The notes: generated from the sequence alone by a model not told the origin. A DNA stretch of 8,180 nucleotides from an uncultured Butyrivibrio sp. (GCA_910577605.1 CAJTON010000029.1:6735-14914); one strand, 5' to 3'. Positions 1 through 6,195 are shown, counted from the stretch's first letter. Numbers and translations: made by a program.

Positions 1-65
1 CCTGCCACTACCGCGGCTTTGGCTCCTGCCTTCATCTTCTTTTTTTTATTTTTACTCTCTTTCAT
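1..65 (-). CDS. Start of a lysine-rich, possibly membrane-bound protein (partial, unknown)
   Basis: ATG 65 opens a frame that reads MKESKNKKKKMKAGAKAAVV and runs off the window after 21 full codons. AAGGGG at 75-80 lies 9 bases upstream, a good ribosome binding site. The basic head followed by a small-residue, increasingly hydrophobic stretch looks like a positive-inside anchor or signal sequence, but too little is visible to name it. It is 19 bases after the nucleotidyltransferase stop and likely belongs to the same transcript. Confidence 0.6.
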   Translation of the reverse strand, partial: MKESKNKKKKMKAGAKAAVVA

Positions 66-84
66 CTTATGTTTCCCCTTATTT

Positions 85-996
85 TCAGCCCCAAAGATTT
101 TCGGGGTATACTCCCTCGCTGATAAGTCTCTTAATTGAGCTTACCACCCCCGGCTTATCCTCCTTATATGTTACGCCGAACCATCTTCCGTCCGTCTCAA
201 GCACCTTTACTTCGGCGATCCCCTCATTTATCAAATCGTCTACGACCTTAGGCAGCAGAAATTCGGATTTGATGTCGTCTTTATCCAGACCTTTTACGAA
301 CTCCGTAAATCTCGGCTCAAGCTCGTCAAAAAACTGCGGCGTCAGCCCCCACATATTCATTGACACACGGCTGTCCACCGTAGCTTCTGCCGGGCAGTCG
401 CCGCGGTCATATTTAAGCGTACCGTCCGAATACTCTATCCCCGACGTTTCATATACGGATCGGAGAATTCCGCCATCCTCGACGCAGATGCCTCTAGTTA
501 CCGTTCCGTTTTCGCTCAGCGTATTGCCGAGCTTAAAGCCCGCCATGCAGAAATTATATCTGCCTCCCGAATGGGTAGGAGCCGCAAGCTCGTCGTGAAT
601 TATCCTGAAAGACTGCTCCCCGTAAAAATCATCGGCGTTTATCACGGCAAACGGTTCTTTTACCACATCCTTGCACATAAGCACCGCGTGTCCCGTTCCC
701 CACGGCTTAATCCTTCCCTCAGGCGCCAAAACGCTATCCGGGATATTCTCAAGCTGCTGATAAACGTATTCCACGTCTATCACCTTTGATATTCTGTCCC
801 CTACAACTTCCCTGAAATCCTTTTCTATATCTTTTCTTATTATGAAAACAACCTTGTTAAAACCCGCCCGTTTCGCGTCGTATATGGAATAATCCATAAT
901 TATCTCGCCTCCCGGTCCCATTTTTTCAAGCTGTTTTATTCCTCCTCCGAAACGGCTGCCTATCCCGGCTGCCATGATAATAAGCGTCGTATTCAT
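85..996 (-). CDS. Sugar-phosphate nucleotidyltransferase-like protein (NTP_transferase fold)
   Basis: This cytoplasmic 303-residue protein has the GT-A-like nucleotidyltransferase fold that joins a sugar phosphate (or choline phosphate-like substrate) to a nucleotide. The N-terminal LIIMAAGIGSRFGG (5-18) followed by KQ (21-22) is the nucleotide-binding signature. KPWGTGHAVLM (97-107) is the base/sugar loop, INADDFYG (119-126) carries the catalytic metal Asp, SMNMWGLTP (212-220) and KSEFLLP (243-249) are typical of the family, and WFGVTYKEDKPGV (272-284) closes the active site. The start ATG 996 follows a perfect AAGGAGG (1008-1002) by 5 bases. It lies 17 bases after the LCP gene and 19 before the next gene, consistent with an operon making a nucleotide sugar for envelope polymers. 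The exact nucleotide and sugar cannot be assigned from this sequence. Confidence 0.88.
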   Translation of the reverse strand: MNTTLIIMAAGIGSRFGGGIKQLEKMGPGGEIIMDYSIYDAKRAGFNKVVFIIRKDIEKDFREVVGDRISKVIDVEYVYQQLENIPDSVLAPEGRIKPWGTGHAVLMCKDVVKEPFAVINADDFYGEQSFRIIHDELAAPTHSGGRYNFCMAGFKLGNTLSENGTVTRGICVEDGGILRSVYETSGIEYSDGTLKYDRGDCPAEATVDSRVSMNMWGLTPQFFDELEPRFTEFVKGLDKDDIKSEFLLPKVVDDLINEGIAEVKVLETDGRWFGVTYKEDKPGVVSSIKRLISEGVYPENLWG

Positions 997-1013
997 AAAA
1001 ACCTCCTTATTTT

Positions 1014-2414
1014 CTATTCTCCGTATATACCGTCCAGCATCATTTCAACGTTTTTCACATAATCGGGAAGTATAACCTGCTGATAGTCAATATAGTCGGA
1101 TGTGAAAGTACCGTCAAACGGCACCCTCTGCGTAACAACCTCATATCCGATATACTTCATGGCGTCGTTTATAATATCCCATATTTCCCCCTGACTCATA
1201 TTGGTCGATACCTTGGTGACCGCCACATCCGCAACCCTCGTGATCTGCGAAAAGCTCATTTTTTTACAGTTGTCGATAAGACGGCTCAGCACCTTGCGCT
1301 GCCTGTTTGTCCTCTCAAAATCACTGTTCCCCACATACCTTATCCTTGCGTACGCCACTGCCTGCATTCCGTTAAGATGCAGGTTGCCCGCTTCTCCCAG
1401 ATAGTAGCCGTCCGGAACCATTCCGGTTCCGCTCTCCTTGCACATATCTGTTATATACTGATTGAGCACCGGAAGCTCCTCCGGAGTAACATACATGTCC
1501 ACGCCTCCGGCGGCGTCGATTATATCCATAAGTCCGTAAAACTCCACCCTGACATACTTGTCAATCTTAATCTTGAACGCTCCCGTTATAGTCTGGCACA
1601 AAAGCTCGCTTCCGCCGTACGCGTGCGCCGAATTAAGTTTTCCGCAGTTATCCACGATAGGTATATACACATACATATCTCGCATAAAGCTTGTCATTAT
1701 TATCTTTTTGGTCTTATTGTTTATAGAAATAAGGATCATGGCGTCCGAATTGCCGTTCCATTCTTTTCCCGGTCTTACGTCGGAGCCTATGAGCAGTATG
1801 TTGGTGACATAATTCGCCTCAGCGGACTCCCCGCTGTTAAAAAAGGTCTTTGCATCAGCCTCGATAAGACCCTTCTGCACCTCGTCAATATTGTCCTTCT
1901 CGCTGATAGTCACGCCTTCCGACGGCGTTTCTGTCGGGATATTCTCGTTTATCGAAAAGCTCTCCGCCGTGGATTCATAATTTATCCGATCAAGATATCT
2001 TCTGTTTATATATTCCTTGAGCAAAAAATAAGCCGACATAAGCAGCATAAGGATCGTAAAAAGCACGATAGCTATTATAATAACGGCTTTTTTAGCGCCC
2101 CTGAGCTTTTTTTCCTCCTTAGGAGCCTTCTCTTTTGTTTCGTTCTCCACTGAAGCTTCCGCTTCACTTTCGGCAGGCTTTTCGACAGGCTCCGTTTCTT
2201 TCTTATCCGGCTCCTTTGCCTGCTTCTTTTCTTTGTCCTCCGGCTCCTTTACGGGCTTTGCCGGCTCTTTTTTATTGCCGGCTTCAACAGATTTATTTTC
2301 CACGTCGCCGGCATTCGCTGCCCCGCCTTCAGTATTAACGGCAGGCGCGGACTTACGCTCCGGCCTCCCCGCGTTTTTGTTGTGGTTCTTCTTTTTTTTC
2401 TTCTGACTGCTCAT
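1014..2414 (-). CDS. LytR-CpsA-Psr (LCP) family cell-wall glycopolymer ligase
   Basis: LCP proteins attach lipid-linked glycopolymers (teichoic acid-like or capsular) to peptidoglycan outside the membrane. This 466-residue protein has three parts. Residues 1-109 are a cytoplasmic, disordered K/E/P-rich tail (MSSQKKKKKN, repeated KEP and KPAE units). A membrane segment lies at about 110-132. The external LCP domain follows: NILLIGSDVRPG (205-216), SDAMILIS (223-230), MTSFMRDMYVYIP (240-252, Arg245/Asp246), KLNSAHAYGG (259-268), LNGMQAVAYARIRY (347-360), then NSDFERTNRQRKVL (363-376). The Asp and Arg residues that bind metal and pyrophosphate are present. There is no extra C-terminal domain. 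ATG 2414 has only a weak, distant GAAAGG (2432-2427). The nucleotidyltransferase gene follows after 17 bases, so the two are probably co-transcribed. Confidence 0.95.
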   Translation of the reverse strand: MSSQKKKKKNHNKNAGRPERKSAPAVNTEGGAANAGDVENKSVEAGNKKEPAKPVKEPEDKEKKQAKEPDKKETEPVEKPAESEAEASVENETKEKAPKEEKKLRGAKKAVIIIAIVLFTILMLLMSAYFLLKEYINRRYLDRINYESTAESFSINENIPTETPSEGVTISEKDNIDEVQKGLIEADAKTFFNSGESAEANYVTNILLIGSDVRPGKEWNGNSDAMILISINNKTKKIIMTSFMRDMYVYIPIVDNCGKLNSAHAYGGSELLCQTITGAFKIKIDKYVRVEFYGLMDIIDAAGGVDMYVTPEELPVLNQYITDMCKESGTGMVPDGYYLGEAGNLHLNGMQAVAYARIRYVGNSDFERTNRQRKVLSRLIDNCKKMSFSQITRVADVAVTKVSTNMSQGEIWDIINDAMKYIGYEVVTQRVPFDGTFTSDYIDYQQVILPDYVKNVEMMLDGIYGE

Positions 2415-2478
2415 TATATGTCAAAGCCTTTCATGTATAGTACTTTTGTCCGGTATTTTGCACTGCTTCCGTTTACTA

Positions 2479-2488
2479 ATATTATACC
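2479..2488 (+). repeat. Left flanking direct repeat (ATATTATACC)
   Basis: This is a perfect 10-bp copy of 2696-2705 in the same orientation, abutting the element. It may be a target-site duplication. On the minus strand it reads GGTATAATAT and contains the TATAAT box used by the LCP promoter. Confidence 0.65.
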
Positions 2489-2490
2489 AC
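2481..2490 (-). promoter_or_regulatory. Extended -10 promoter for the LCP gene
   Basis: The minus strand reads GTGGTATAAT, a perfect TGnTATAAT extended -10 motif, which can work without a good -35. No -35 with proper spacing is seen; TTGATT is only 14 bases upstream. Transcription would start near 2474, giving a leader of about 60 bases. The T of the TG motif (2489) belongs to the repeat element, so the full motif exists only at this junction. Confidence 0.55.
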
Positions 2491-2503
2491 GTCAGCAGGA
2501 AAT

Positions 2504-2528
2504 CAAGCGGCTGCGTAGCAGACATTTG
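2504..2528 (+). repeat. Left inverted arm (25 bp)
   Basis: It begins CAAGCGGCTGCG and ends GCAGACATTTG. It is complementary to 2654-2678 at 24 of 25 positions; the one mismatch is T2516 opposite T2666. It contains its own mini-hairpin CTGC-GTA-GCAG, whose loop centre is the mismatched base. Confidence 0.85.
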
Positions 2529-2653
2529 ATTTCACCTGACTTAGTAACGAAAAAATCATAAAGCGCGCAGCGCGTCAGACGCGAAGCTGCTGGATTTTTG
2601 AATTTATCATACCATGATTTCTCTTCGTTTCATCATGCTTCGCGCACATTCGC

Positions 2654-2678
2654 CAAATGTCTGCTTCGCAGCCGCTTG
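2654..2678 (-). repeat. Right inverted arm (25 bp)
   Basis: This is the reverse complement of the left arm except for one base at the centre of its CTGC-TTC-GCAG mini-hairpin. It is separated from the left arm by 125 bases. Confidence 0.85.
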
Positions 2679-2695
2679 GCTCATTGTGTTCGCGT

Positions 2696-2705
2696 ATATT
2701 ATACC
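2696..2705 (+). repeat. Right flanking direct repeat (ATATTATACC)
   Basis: This is the second perfect copy of the 10-bp repeat. It overlaps the last two codons (GTA TAA) of the glycosyltransferase gene. Confidence 0.65.
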
Positions 2706-3478
2706 TTAAGTCGCGAATTTAATTCCCGCAGCTCAAGCTCAAGACGCGCGGGCGACCATTTTACCACATTTGCGCGGCTGTGCTTCGCTCTCGGTATAAG
2801 ACCGAAAACCTGTCTGATATACTCAAGCGTAACCTTCTTTGAAAGCTTGGATTCTCCAGCGTTACGGTCGCAGAAGGTATAAGGCACTTCCGTCACCTTT
2901 GAGTATCTGCACATTGCCAGCACCTCAATAAGTATCTTCCAGCCTACGGGCCGCAGGTCGGCGTCCTCTAGAATGTCCCGCCTGAGCATAAAAAGACCGC
3001 TCGTTGGGTCCGAAACGCGCCAAAGACAGCGGAGAAAAAATTTTCCTATATATCTGGCGGTTCCCGATACGAATTTTCTGTAAAAATCAAGTCCGCCGTC
3101 GCTTCCTCCCGGAATAAAACGGCTTGGAATACAGATCTCAGCTCCCCTTCTCATCGCGCAGTACATATATCTGAGCGTAATAGGCGGGTGCTGTAAATCG
3201 GCATCCATAACCGCTATGTAATCTCCTTTTGCAAGCTCAAATCCTCTCAGCACTGCGGTAGCGAGACCGCTTTTGTTTTCACGGTGCTCGAATCTGACCC
3301 TTTTGTCAATCTCCGCCACCCGTTCAAGCAGAGCGGGCGTGGAATCTGTGCTGTCGTCCACAAAAACAACTTCATAAGGCACATTTTCCAGCGCCTGTTC
3401 AATTTCTCCGAGAAGCTTCTCTATATTGTCCGCTTCGTTGTAGGTCGGTATAATGACCGACAATGTTTTAACCGCCAT
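2699..3478 (-). CDS. Family 2 glycosyltransferase, Dpm1-like (polyprenyl-phosphate sugar synthase type)
   Basis: This 259-residue GT-A enzyme is of the type that moves a sugar from a nucleotide donor to polyprenyl phosphate at the inner face of the membrane. Motifs in order: LSVIIPTYNEADNI (6-19), VFVDDSTDST (38-47, nucleotide-binding Asp pair), the metal-binding DADLQHPP (92-99), PSRFIPGG (118-125), DPTSGLFMLRRDIL (157-170), GWKILIEVL (179-187) and the acceptor-side GESKLSKK (208-215). This arrangement is that of the Dpm1-like subgroup. There is no C-terminal membrane or GtrA domain; the tail after 225 is basic (PRAKHSRANVVKW) and may touch the membrane. The start is ATG 3478 with GGAG 8 bases upstream. 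The last codons (GTA TAA) fall inside a 10-bp direct repeat bordering the 207-bp element. The sugar (mannose, glucose or other) cannot be told from sequence alone. Confidence 0.9.
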   Translation of the reverse strand: MAVKTLSVIIPTYNEADNIEKLLGEIEQALENVPYEVVFVDDSTDSTPALLERVAEIDKRVRFEHRENKSGLATAVLRGFELAKGDYIAVMDADLQHPPITLRYMYCAMRRGAEICIPSRFIPGGSDGGLDFYRKFVSGTARYIGKFFLRCLWRVSDPTSGLFMLRRDILEDADLRPVGWKILIEVLAMCRYSKVTEVPYTFCDRNAGESKLSKKVTLEYIRQVFGLIPRAKHSRANVVKWSPARLELELRELNSRLKV

Positions 3479-3535
3479 ATTTCATACTCCGTATAATCTT
3501 ATATTTCCGCAGCCGAATCCCCCTGACTAAGTTTC

Positions 3536-3564
3536 AGTATATCAGCATTGCATGGCTTTTTCAA
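3536..3564 (-). promoter_or_regulatory. Vegetative (SigA-type) promoter for the glycosyltransferase
   Basis: On the minus strand, TTGAAA (3564-3559) and TATACT (3541-3536) are separated by exactly 17 bases. Each hexamer matches 5 of 6 consensus bases. Transcription would begin near 3529, leaving a leader of about 50 bases before ATG 3478. The -35 box lies just beyond the sigma factor stop codon, so the glycosyltransferase can be expressed independently of it. Confidence 0.68.
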
Positions 3565-3568
3565 TATT

Positions 3569-4210
3569 TTATATATTTTTATCGTAATAATCCCGCAGCT
3601 TTTCGATCGCCTTTTTTTCAATGCGGCTGACATAGCTGCGGCTTATGTTCATATCCTCGGCAAGCTCCCGCTGTGTCGTTTCCCTGCAATTATAAAGCCC
3701 GAAGCGCCGGATTATTATTTTTTTCTCCCTGTCCGTGAGCGCCTCCTCCACAGCCCTGTGAAGCACCTGCAGATCGCATTTTAAAATGTAGCTGTCAAGG
3801 AAATCGCTCTCGCCGCTCTCCATGACGTCGATAATGCTTATCTCATTTCCCTCTTTGTCCGTGCCTATCGGCTCGTTCAGGGAAATTTCGTGATATCTTT
3901 TTTTATCTCCGCGCAAAAACATCAGAAGCTCGTTGTCGATGCATTTGGCGGCATACGTCGCAAGCCTGATGCCCTTGCTGCAGTCAAAGGATTTCACCGC
4001 TTTTATAAGTCCGAGAGTCCCTATGGATATAAGCTCCATCGGGTCCTTATCAGACAGTGCATAATGCTTCACCATATGTGCAACAAGACGCATATTCCTG
4101 ACAATCAGGATTTCTCCGGCTTTTACGTCGCCATCCCGGTATTTTTCAAGATATTCTATCTCCTCCTTGGCAGAAAGCGGCTTTTCAAAAGTTTTCAAAG
4201 AAATACCCAA
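3569..4210 (-). CDS. sigK: Sporulation-type RNA polymerase sigma factor, SigK-like
   Basis: This sigma-70 family protein (up to 213 residues) directs RNA polymerase to late mother-cell sporulation promoters if it is a true SigK. The N-terminal KPLSAKEEIEYLEKY is typical of SigK. Region 2 spans about 31-102, with RNMRLVAHMVKHY, ELISIGTLGLIKAVKSFD and RLATYAAKCIDNELLMFLR. The linker has EPIGTDKEGNEISIID. Region 4 has LTDREKKIIIRRFGL and the helix-turn-helix TTQRELAEDMNISRSYVSRIEKK (about 178-200). The SRSYVSRIEK ending favours SigK over SigE. Start choice is poor: TTG 4210 or TTG 4198 (giving MKTFEKPLSAKEE), neither with a good ribosome binding site. A TAA in frame at 4237-4235 rules out a longer hydrophobic pro-sequence. 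Several normally conserved positions differ (for example PMELISIG, SFDCSKG), so the protein is somewhat divergent. It begins 52 bases after the broken U32 gene. Confidence 0.85.
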   Translation of the reverse strand: MGISLKTFEKPLSAKEEIEYLEKYRDGDVKAGEILIVRNMRLVAHMVKHYALSDKDPMELISIGTLGLIKAVKSFDCSKGIRLATYAAKCIDNELLMFLRGDKKRYHEISLNEPIGTDKEGNEISIIDVMESGESDFLDSYILKCDLQVLHRAVEEALTDREKKIIIRRFGLYNCRETTQRELAEDMNISRSYVSRIEKKAIEKLRDYYDKNI

Positions 4211-4230
4211 CCCAAAATATGCATTTAATA

Positions 4231-4257
4231 CATATTATGCCGGATTCGGTACTTCGT
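4231..4257 (-). promoter_or_regulatory. Possible SigE/SigK-type promoter before the sigma factor gene
   Basis: On the minus strand, AC (4257-4256) is followed after 16 bases by CATAATATG (4239-4231). This is close to the SigK pattern AC, 16-17 bases, CATAnnnTA, with only the last base differing. CATAATAT also matches 6 of 8 bases of the SigE -10 box CATACAAT, but no clear SigE -35 is present. It would start transcription about 10-15 bases before the TTG at 4210. The evidence is weak because the motifs are short. Confidence 0.35.
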
Positions 4258-4262
4258 GCCTG

Positions 4263-5491
4263 TCACCCTTGCTTTCTTCTCAAAATATCAAAGCTGTCAA
4301 GCCCTGCGCCCAGGTCAATGTAAATCTTCTGTCTTGGGTGCGGCACGCTCTCAAGCGTCCTGCCGTCCTCGTCTGTCAGCGCCTTCACGGTAAGTTTCAT
4401 ATTGGTTCCGTCAGGCTTCATGACCTCGATTTCTTCGCCTACGCAGAATTTATTCCGCTGTTCGATACAAAACCGTCCGTCCGCCTCCTTTTCTACGATT
4501 CCAAGATAAGTATATTCATTGACATAAGTATTGCTGTCATATATCTGCGTCTCCGAATCGGGCCTGCCGAAGAAAAATCCCGTCGTATACCTGCGGTAGG
4601 TGCATTTGGCGATCTCCTCCTTGTAAAAAGGTATCCTGCTTTGGTAGCGTTCCCCGCTCTCAAGATAATCATCTATCGCAAGCCTGTATGTCCTTGCGAC
4701 CGTCGCGACATATAGCGCCGTTTTCATTCTGCCCTCAACCTTGAAGCTGTTTATCCCTGCCTCGACAAGCTCCGGAATATGCTCGATCATACACAGATCC
4801 TTTGAGTTAAAGATATATGTGCCTCTCTCATTCTCATATACGGGCATATATTCGCCCGGCCTTGACTCCTCCATAAGATAATACTTCCAGCGGCAGGGAT
4901 GGAGGCGCCTTTGTTGGCGTCTCGTCCCGCCATAAAGCTTGACAGAAGACATCTTCCCGAATATGAGATGCACATAGCTCCGTGGACAAAGGTTTCTATC
5001 TCCATGTCCTTTGGAATATTCGCTCTTATCTGCTTTATCTCCTCAAGCGAAAGCTCCCTCGCCGTAACGACCCTCGAAGCGCCCATTCTGTGCCAGAAAT
5101 TATAGGTTCCGTAATTGGTATTGTTAGCCTGCGTGCTTATGTGTATGTCCATATCGGGGACAGTTCTTCTGGCAATGTCAAAAAGTCCCGGATCGGAGAT
5201 TATCAGCGCATCAGGGTGGACTTTTTCATCAAGCTCACGGAAATATTTTTCCGCCCCGTCCAAATCATAATTATGCGCAAGTATATTTGCGGTAACATAA
5301 ACCTTCACTCCGCGCTCATGCGCGAAGCGAACGCCCTCCGCCATCTCCTCCAATGTGAAATTTTTGGCCTTCGCCCTTAATCCGAACGCCTCTCCGCCAA
5401 TGTACACAGCGTCGGCTCCGTATATGACCGCTACCTTCAGCACCTCAAGCGAGGAAGCCGGGATAAGCAGCTCAATATTCTCTCTTTTCAT
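4263..5491 (-). pseudogene. trhP: U32 peptidase-family tRNA hydroxylation protein (TrhP/YrrO-like), frameshifted
   Basis: U32 'peptidases' of the TrhP group form 5-hydroxyuridine at tRNA position 34 using prephenate-derived chemistry and an iron-sulfur cluster. The first part runs from ATG 5491 and holds the U32 signature ETFVHGAMCISYSGRCLLS (166-184, Cys174 and Cys181). After GRDANKGA at about 4904 the frame changes. The family sequence resumes as HPCRWKYYLMEE from 4901 and runs through ERGTYIFNSKDLCMIEHI and VEGRMKTALYVATV to the TGA at 4263. Without correction, the first frame ends at a stop at 4787. Restoring 4 bases gives about 410 residues, a normal length, and re-creates the third cluster cysteine in the spacing C-x3-C. 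The missing bases may be a true mutation or an assembly error. The gene sits 54 bases after trmR, which methylates its product. Confidence 0.88.
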
Positions 5492-5498
5492 AAATATA

Positions 5499-5504
5499 TC
5501 CTTC
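5499..5504 (-). promoter_or_regulatory. Ribosome binding site of the U32 gene
   Basis: GAAGGA lies 7 bases before ATG 5491, which places the start there. The in-frame TTG at 5506 runs into this site and is not the start. Confidence 0.7.
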
Positions 5505-5514
5505 AAAATAGACT

Positions 5515-5531
5515 GTCCGTCTGAAACGGAC
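5515..5531 (-). other. Small stem-loop between trmR and the U32 gene
   Basis: GTCCGT and ACGGAC form a perfect 6-bp stem around a 5-base loop (TTCAG on the minus strand). It is followed by AGTCTATTTT, which is too poor in U to be a convincing terminator. It may be a processing or attenuation site, or may be fortuitous. Confidence 0.35.
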
Positions 5532-5545
5532 TGATAAATTCCCGT

Positions 5546-6193
5546 CTAAAGTCTGACGCTCACCGTCATCCCGTCGCCTATCGGCACTATCGAGGTCTGA
5601 AGCTCCTCACAGTGAGTGACCGCGTAAAGATACTCCCTCATACGCTCGTATATCGTACGGTTGCGTCTTGTAACCCCGAAGCGCGGCTTAGTTATCTCGC
5701 CCTCCTGGAGCACGTTGTCCGTGACAAGCAGACCGCCTTTCGCAAGCAGTCTGATGACGTCTGGAAGCAGCATTATATACTGAGCTTTCGCCGCGTCCAT
5801 GAAAATAAAATCGTACTCTCCCGAAAGAGTCTTTAAAACCTCCGCAGCGTCGCCCTCCAGAAGCGTGATAACGTCTTCCTTGCCTGCCCGTCTGAAATTC
5901 TCCCTTGCCGCCAGGATACGCGGCGGATAATTTTCTATGGTGGTGATCCTCGAATCCGGGCCGGTATTTTCGCTCATAAGCAGCGCGGAATATCCGACCG
6001 CCGCGCCTATTTCAAGGATACGCCGCGGCTTTGTAAGCGCAAGGAGAGTTTTAAGAAAAGCCCCCGTCTCCTTTCGGATTATTGGAACAAGCGCGTCCCT
6101 TGCTTCTTTTTCTATTGTCCCGCATAAAACACTGTCCCCTTTATCAAAAGAATTGATAAAGGAGACTATATTCTCGTTTACTATATCCTGCAA
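5546..6193 (-). CDS. trmR: tRNA 5-hydroxyuridine methyltransferase TrmR (YrrM-like O-methyltransferase)
   Basis: This is a SAM-dependent, metal-assisted O-methyltransferase of 215 residues, the usual length. TrmR methylates 5-hydroxyuridine at tRNA wobble position 34 to give 5-methoxyuridine in Gram-positive bacteria. Visible motifs are the SAM-binding loop EIGAAVGYSALLM (61-73), the acidic residue of TIEN (E87), the metal-binding Asp in FMDAAK (D133) and the second metal pair TDN (D159, N160). The C-terminal GVTRRNRTIYERMREYLY (173-190) and PIGDGM segments are typical of the YrrM subgroup of the COMT-like family. The start is TTG 6193, supported by GGAGG 6 bases upstream. That site overlaps the last codons of the MltG-like gene, implying translational coupling. 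The U32 peptidase-family gene that follows is the expected partner making the hydroxyuridine substrate. A generic catechol-type O-methyltransferase is the less likely alternative. Confidence 0.9.
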   Translation of the reverse strand: MQDIVNENIVSFINSFDKGDSVLCGTIEKEARDALVPIIRKETGAFLKTLLALTKPRRILEIGAAVGYSALLMSENTGPDSRITTIENYPPRILAARENFRRAGKEDVITLLEGDAAEVLKTLSGEYDFIFMDAAKAQYIMLLPDVIRLLAKGGLLVTDNVLQEGEITKPRFGVTRRNRTIYERMREYLYAVTHCEELQTSIVPIGDGMTVSVRL

Positions 6194-6195
6194 AG

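Larger units (their letters stand above)
2489..2695. mobile_element. MITE-like, highly structured intergenic repeat element (207 bp, non-coding)
   Basis: The element fills most of the gap between the glycosyltransferase and LCP genes. It contains two long inverted arms (2504-2528 and 2654-2678), and both outer ends begin ACG when read inward from the flanking repeats. It is bounded on both sides by the perfect direct repeat ATATTATACC. Nested stems lie inside: CTGC/GCAG hairpins within each arm (2511-2521, 2661-2671), GCAGCGCGT paired with ACGC and GCTGC (2567-2590), AAAAATC with GATTTTT (2551-2557, 2593-2599), ATCAT-ACC-ATGAT (2606-2618), and CGCGAAGC with GCTTCGCG (2580-2587, 2637-2644). 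I see no convincing protein in it. Inverted ends plus a direct repeat is the architecture of a non-autonomous transposable element. A structured RNA gene or an intergenic regulatory repeat is the alternative. No transposase is present in the window. Confidence 0.6.

Noticed and set aside
1377..2153. A 258-codon open frame on the plus strand antisense to the LCP gene
   Set aside because: The minus-strand LCP protein has clear family motifs through this whole stretch. The antisense translation has no recognisable domain, and no other plus-strand gene is supported anywhere in the window.
2413..2424. TTGACATATAAT just before the LCP start codon
   Set aside because: Both promoter-like hexamers are present but abut with no spacer, so they cannot form one promoter, and the ATG follows immediately.
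2479..2705. CRISPR-like or tandem repeat array
   Set aside because: There is only one inverted pair and one direct-repeat pair, with no regularly spaced repeats.
4161..4168. Strong AAGGAGGA inside the sigma factor gene as a possible true ribosome binding site
   Set aside because: It encodes the conserved AKEE residues, and no in-frame ATG, GTG or TTG lies at a suitable distance downstream. The conserved N-terminus also lies upstream of it.
4263..4787. Second half of the U32 protein as an independent gene starting at ATG 4973
   Set aside because: Its first 24 or so residues match nothing in the family, and the family match starts at HPCRWKY exactly where the first half loses it. One frameshifted gene explains both halves.
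5515..5531. Stem-loop between trmR and the U32 gene as a rho-independent terminator
   Set aside because: The stem is only 6 bp and no real U-tract follows. Reported only as a small hairpin.
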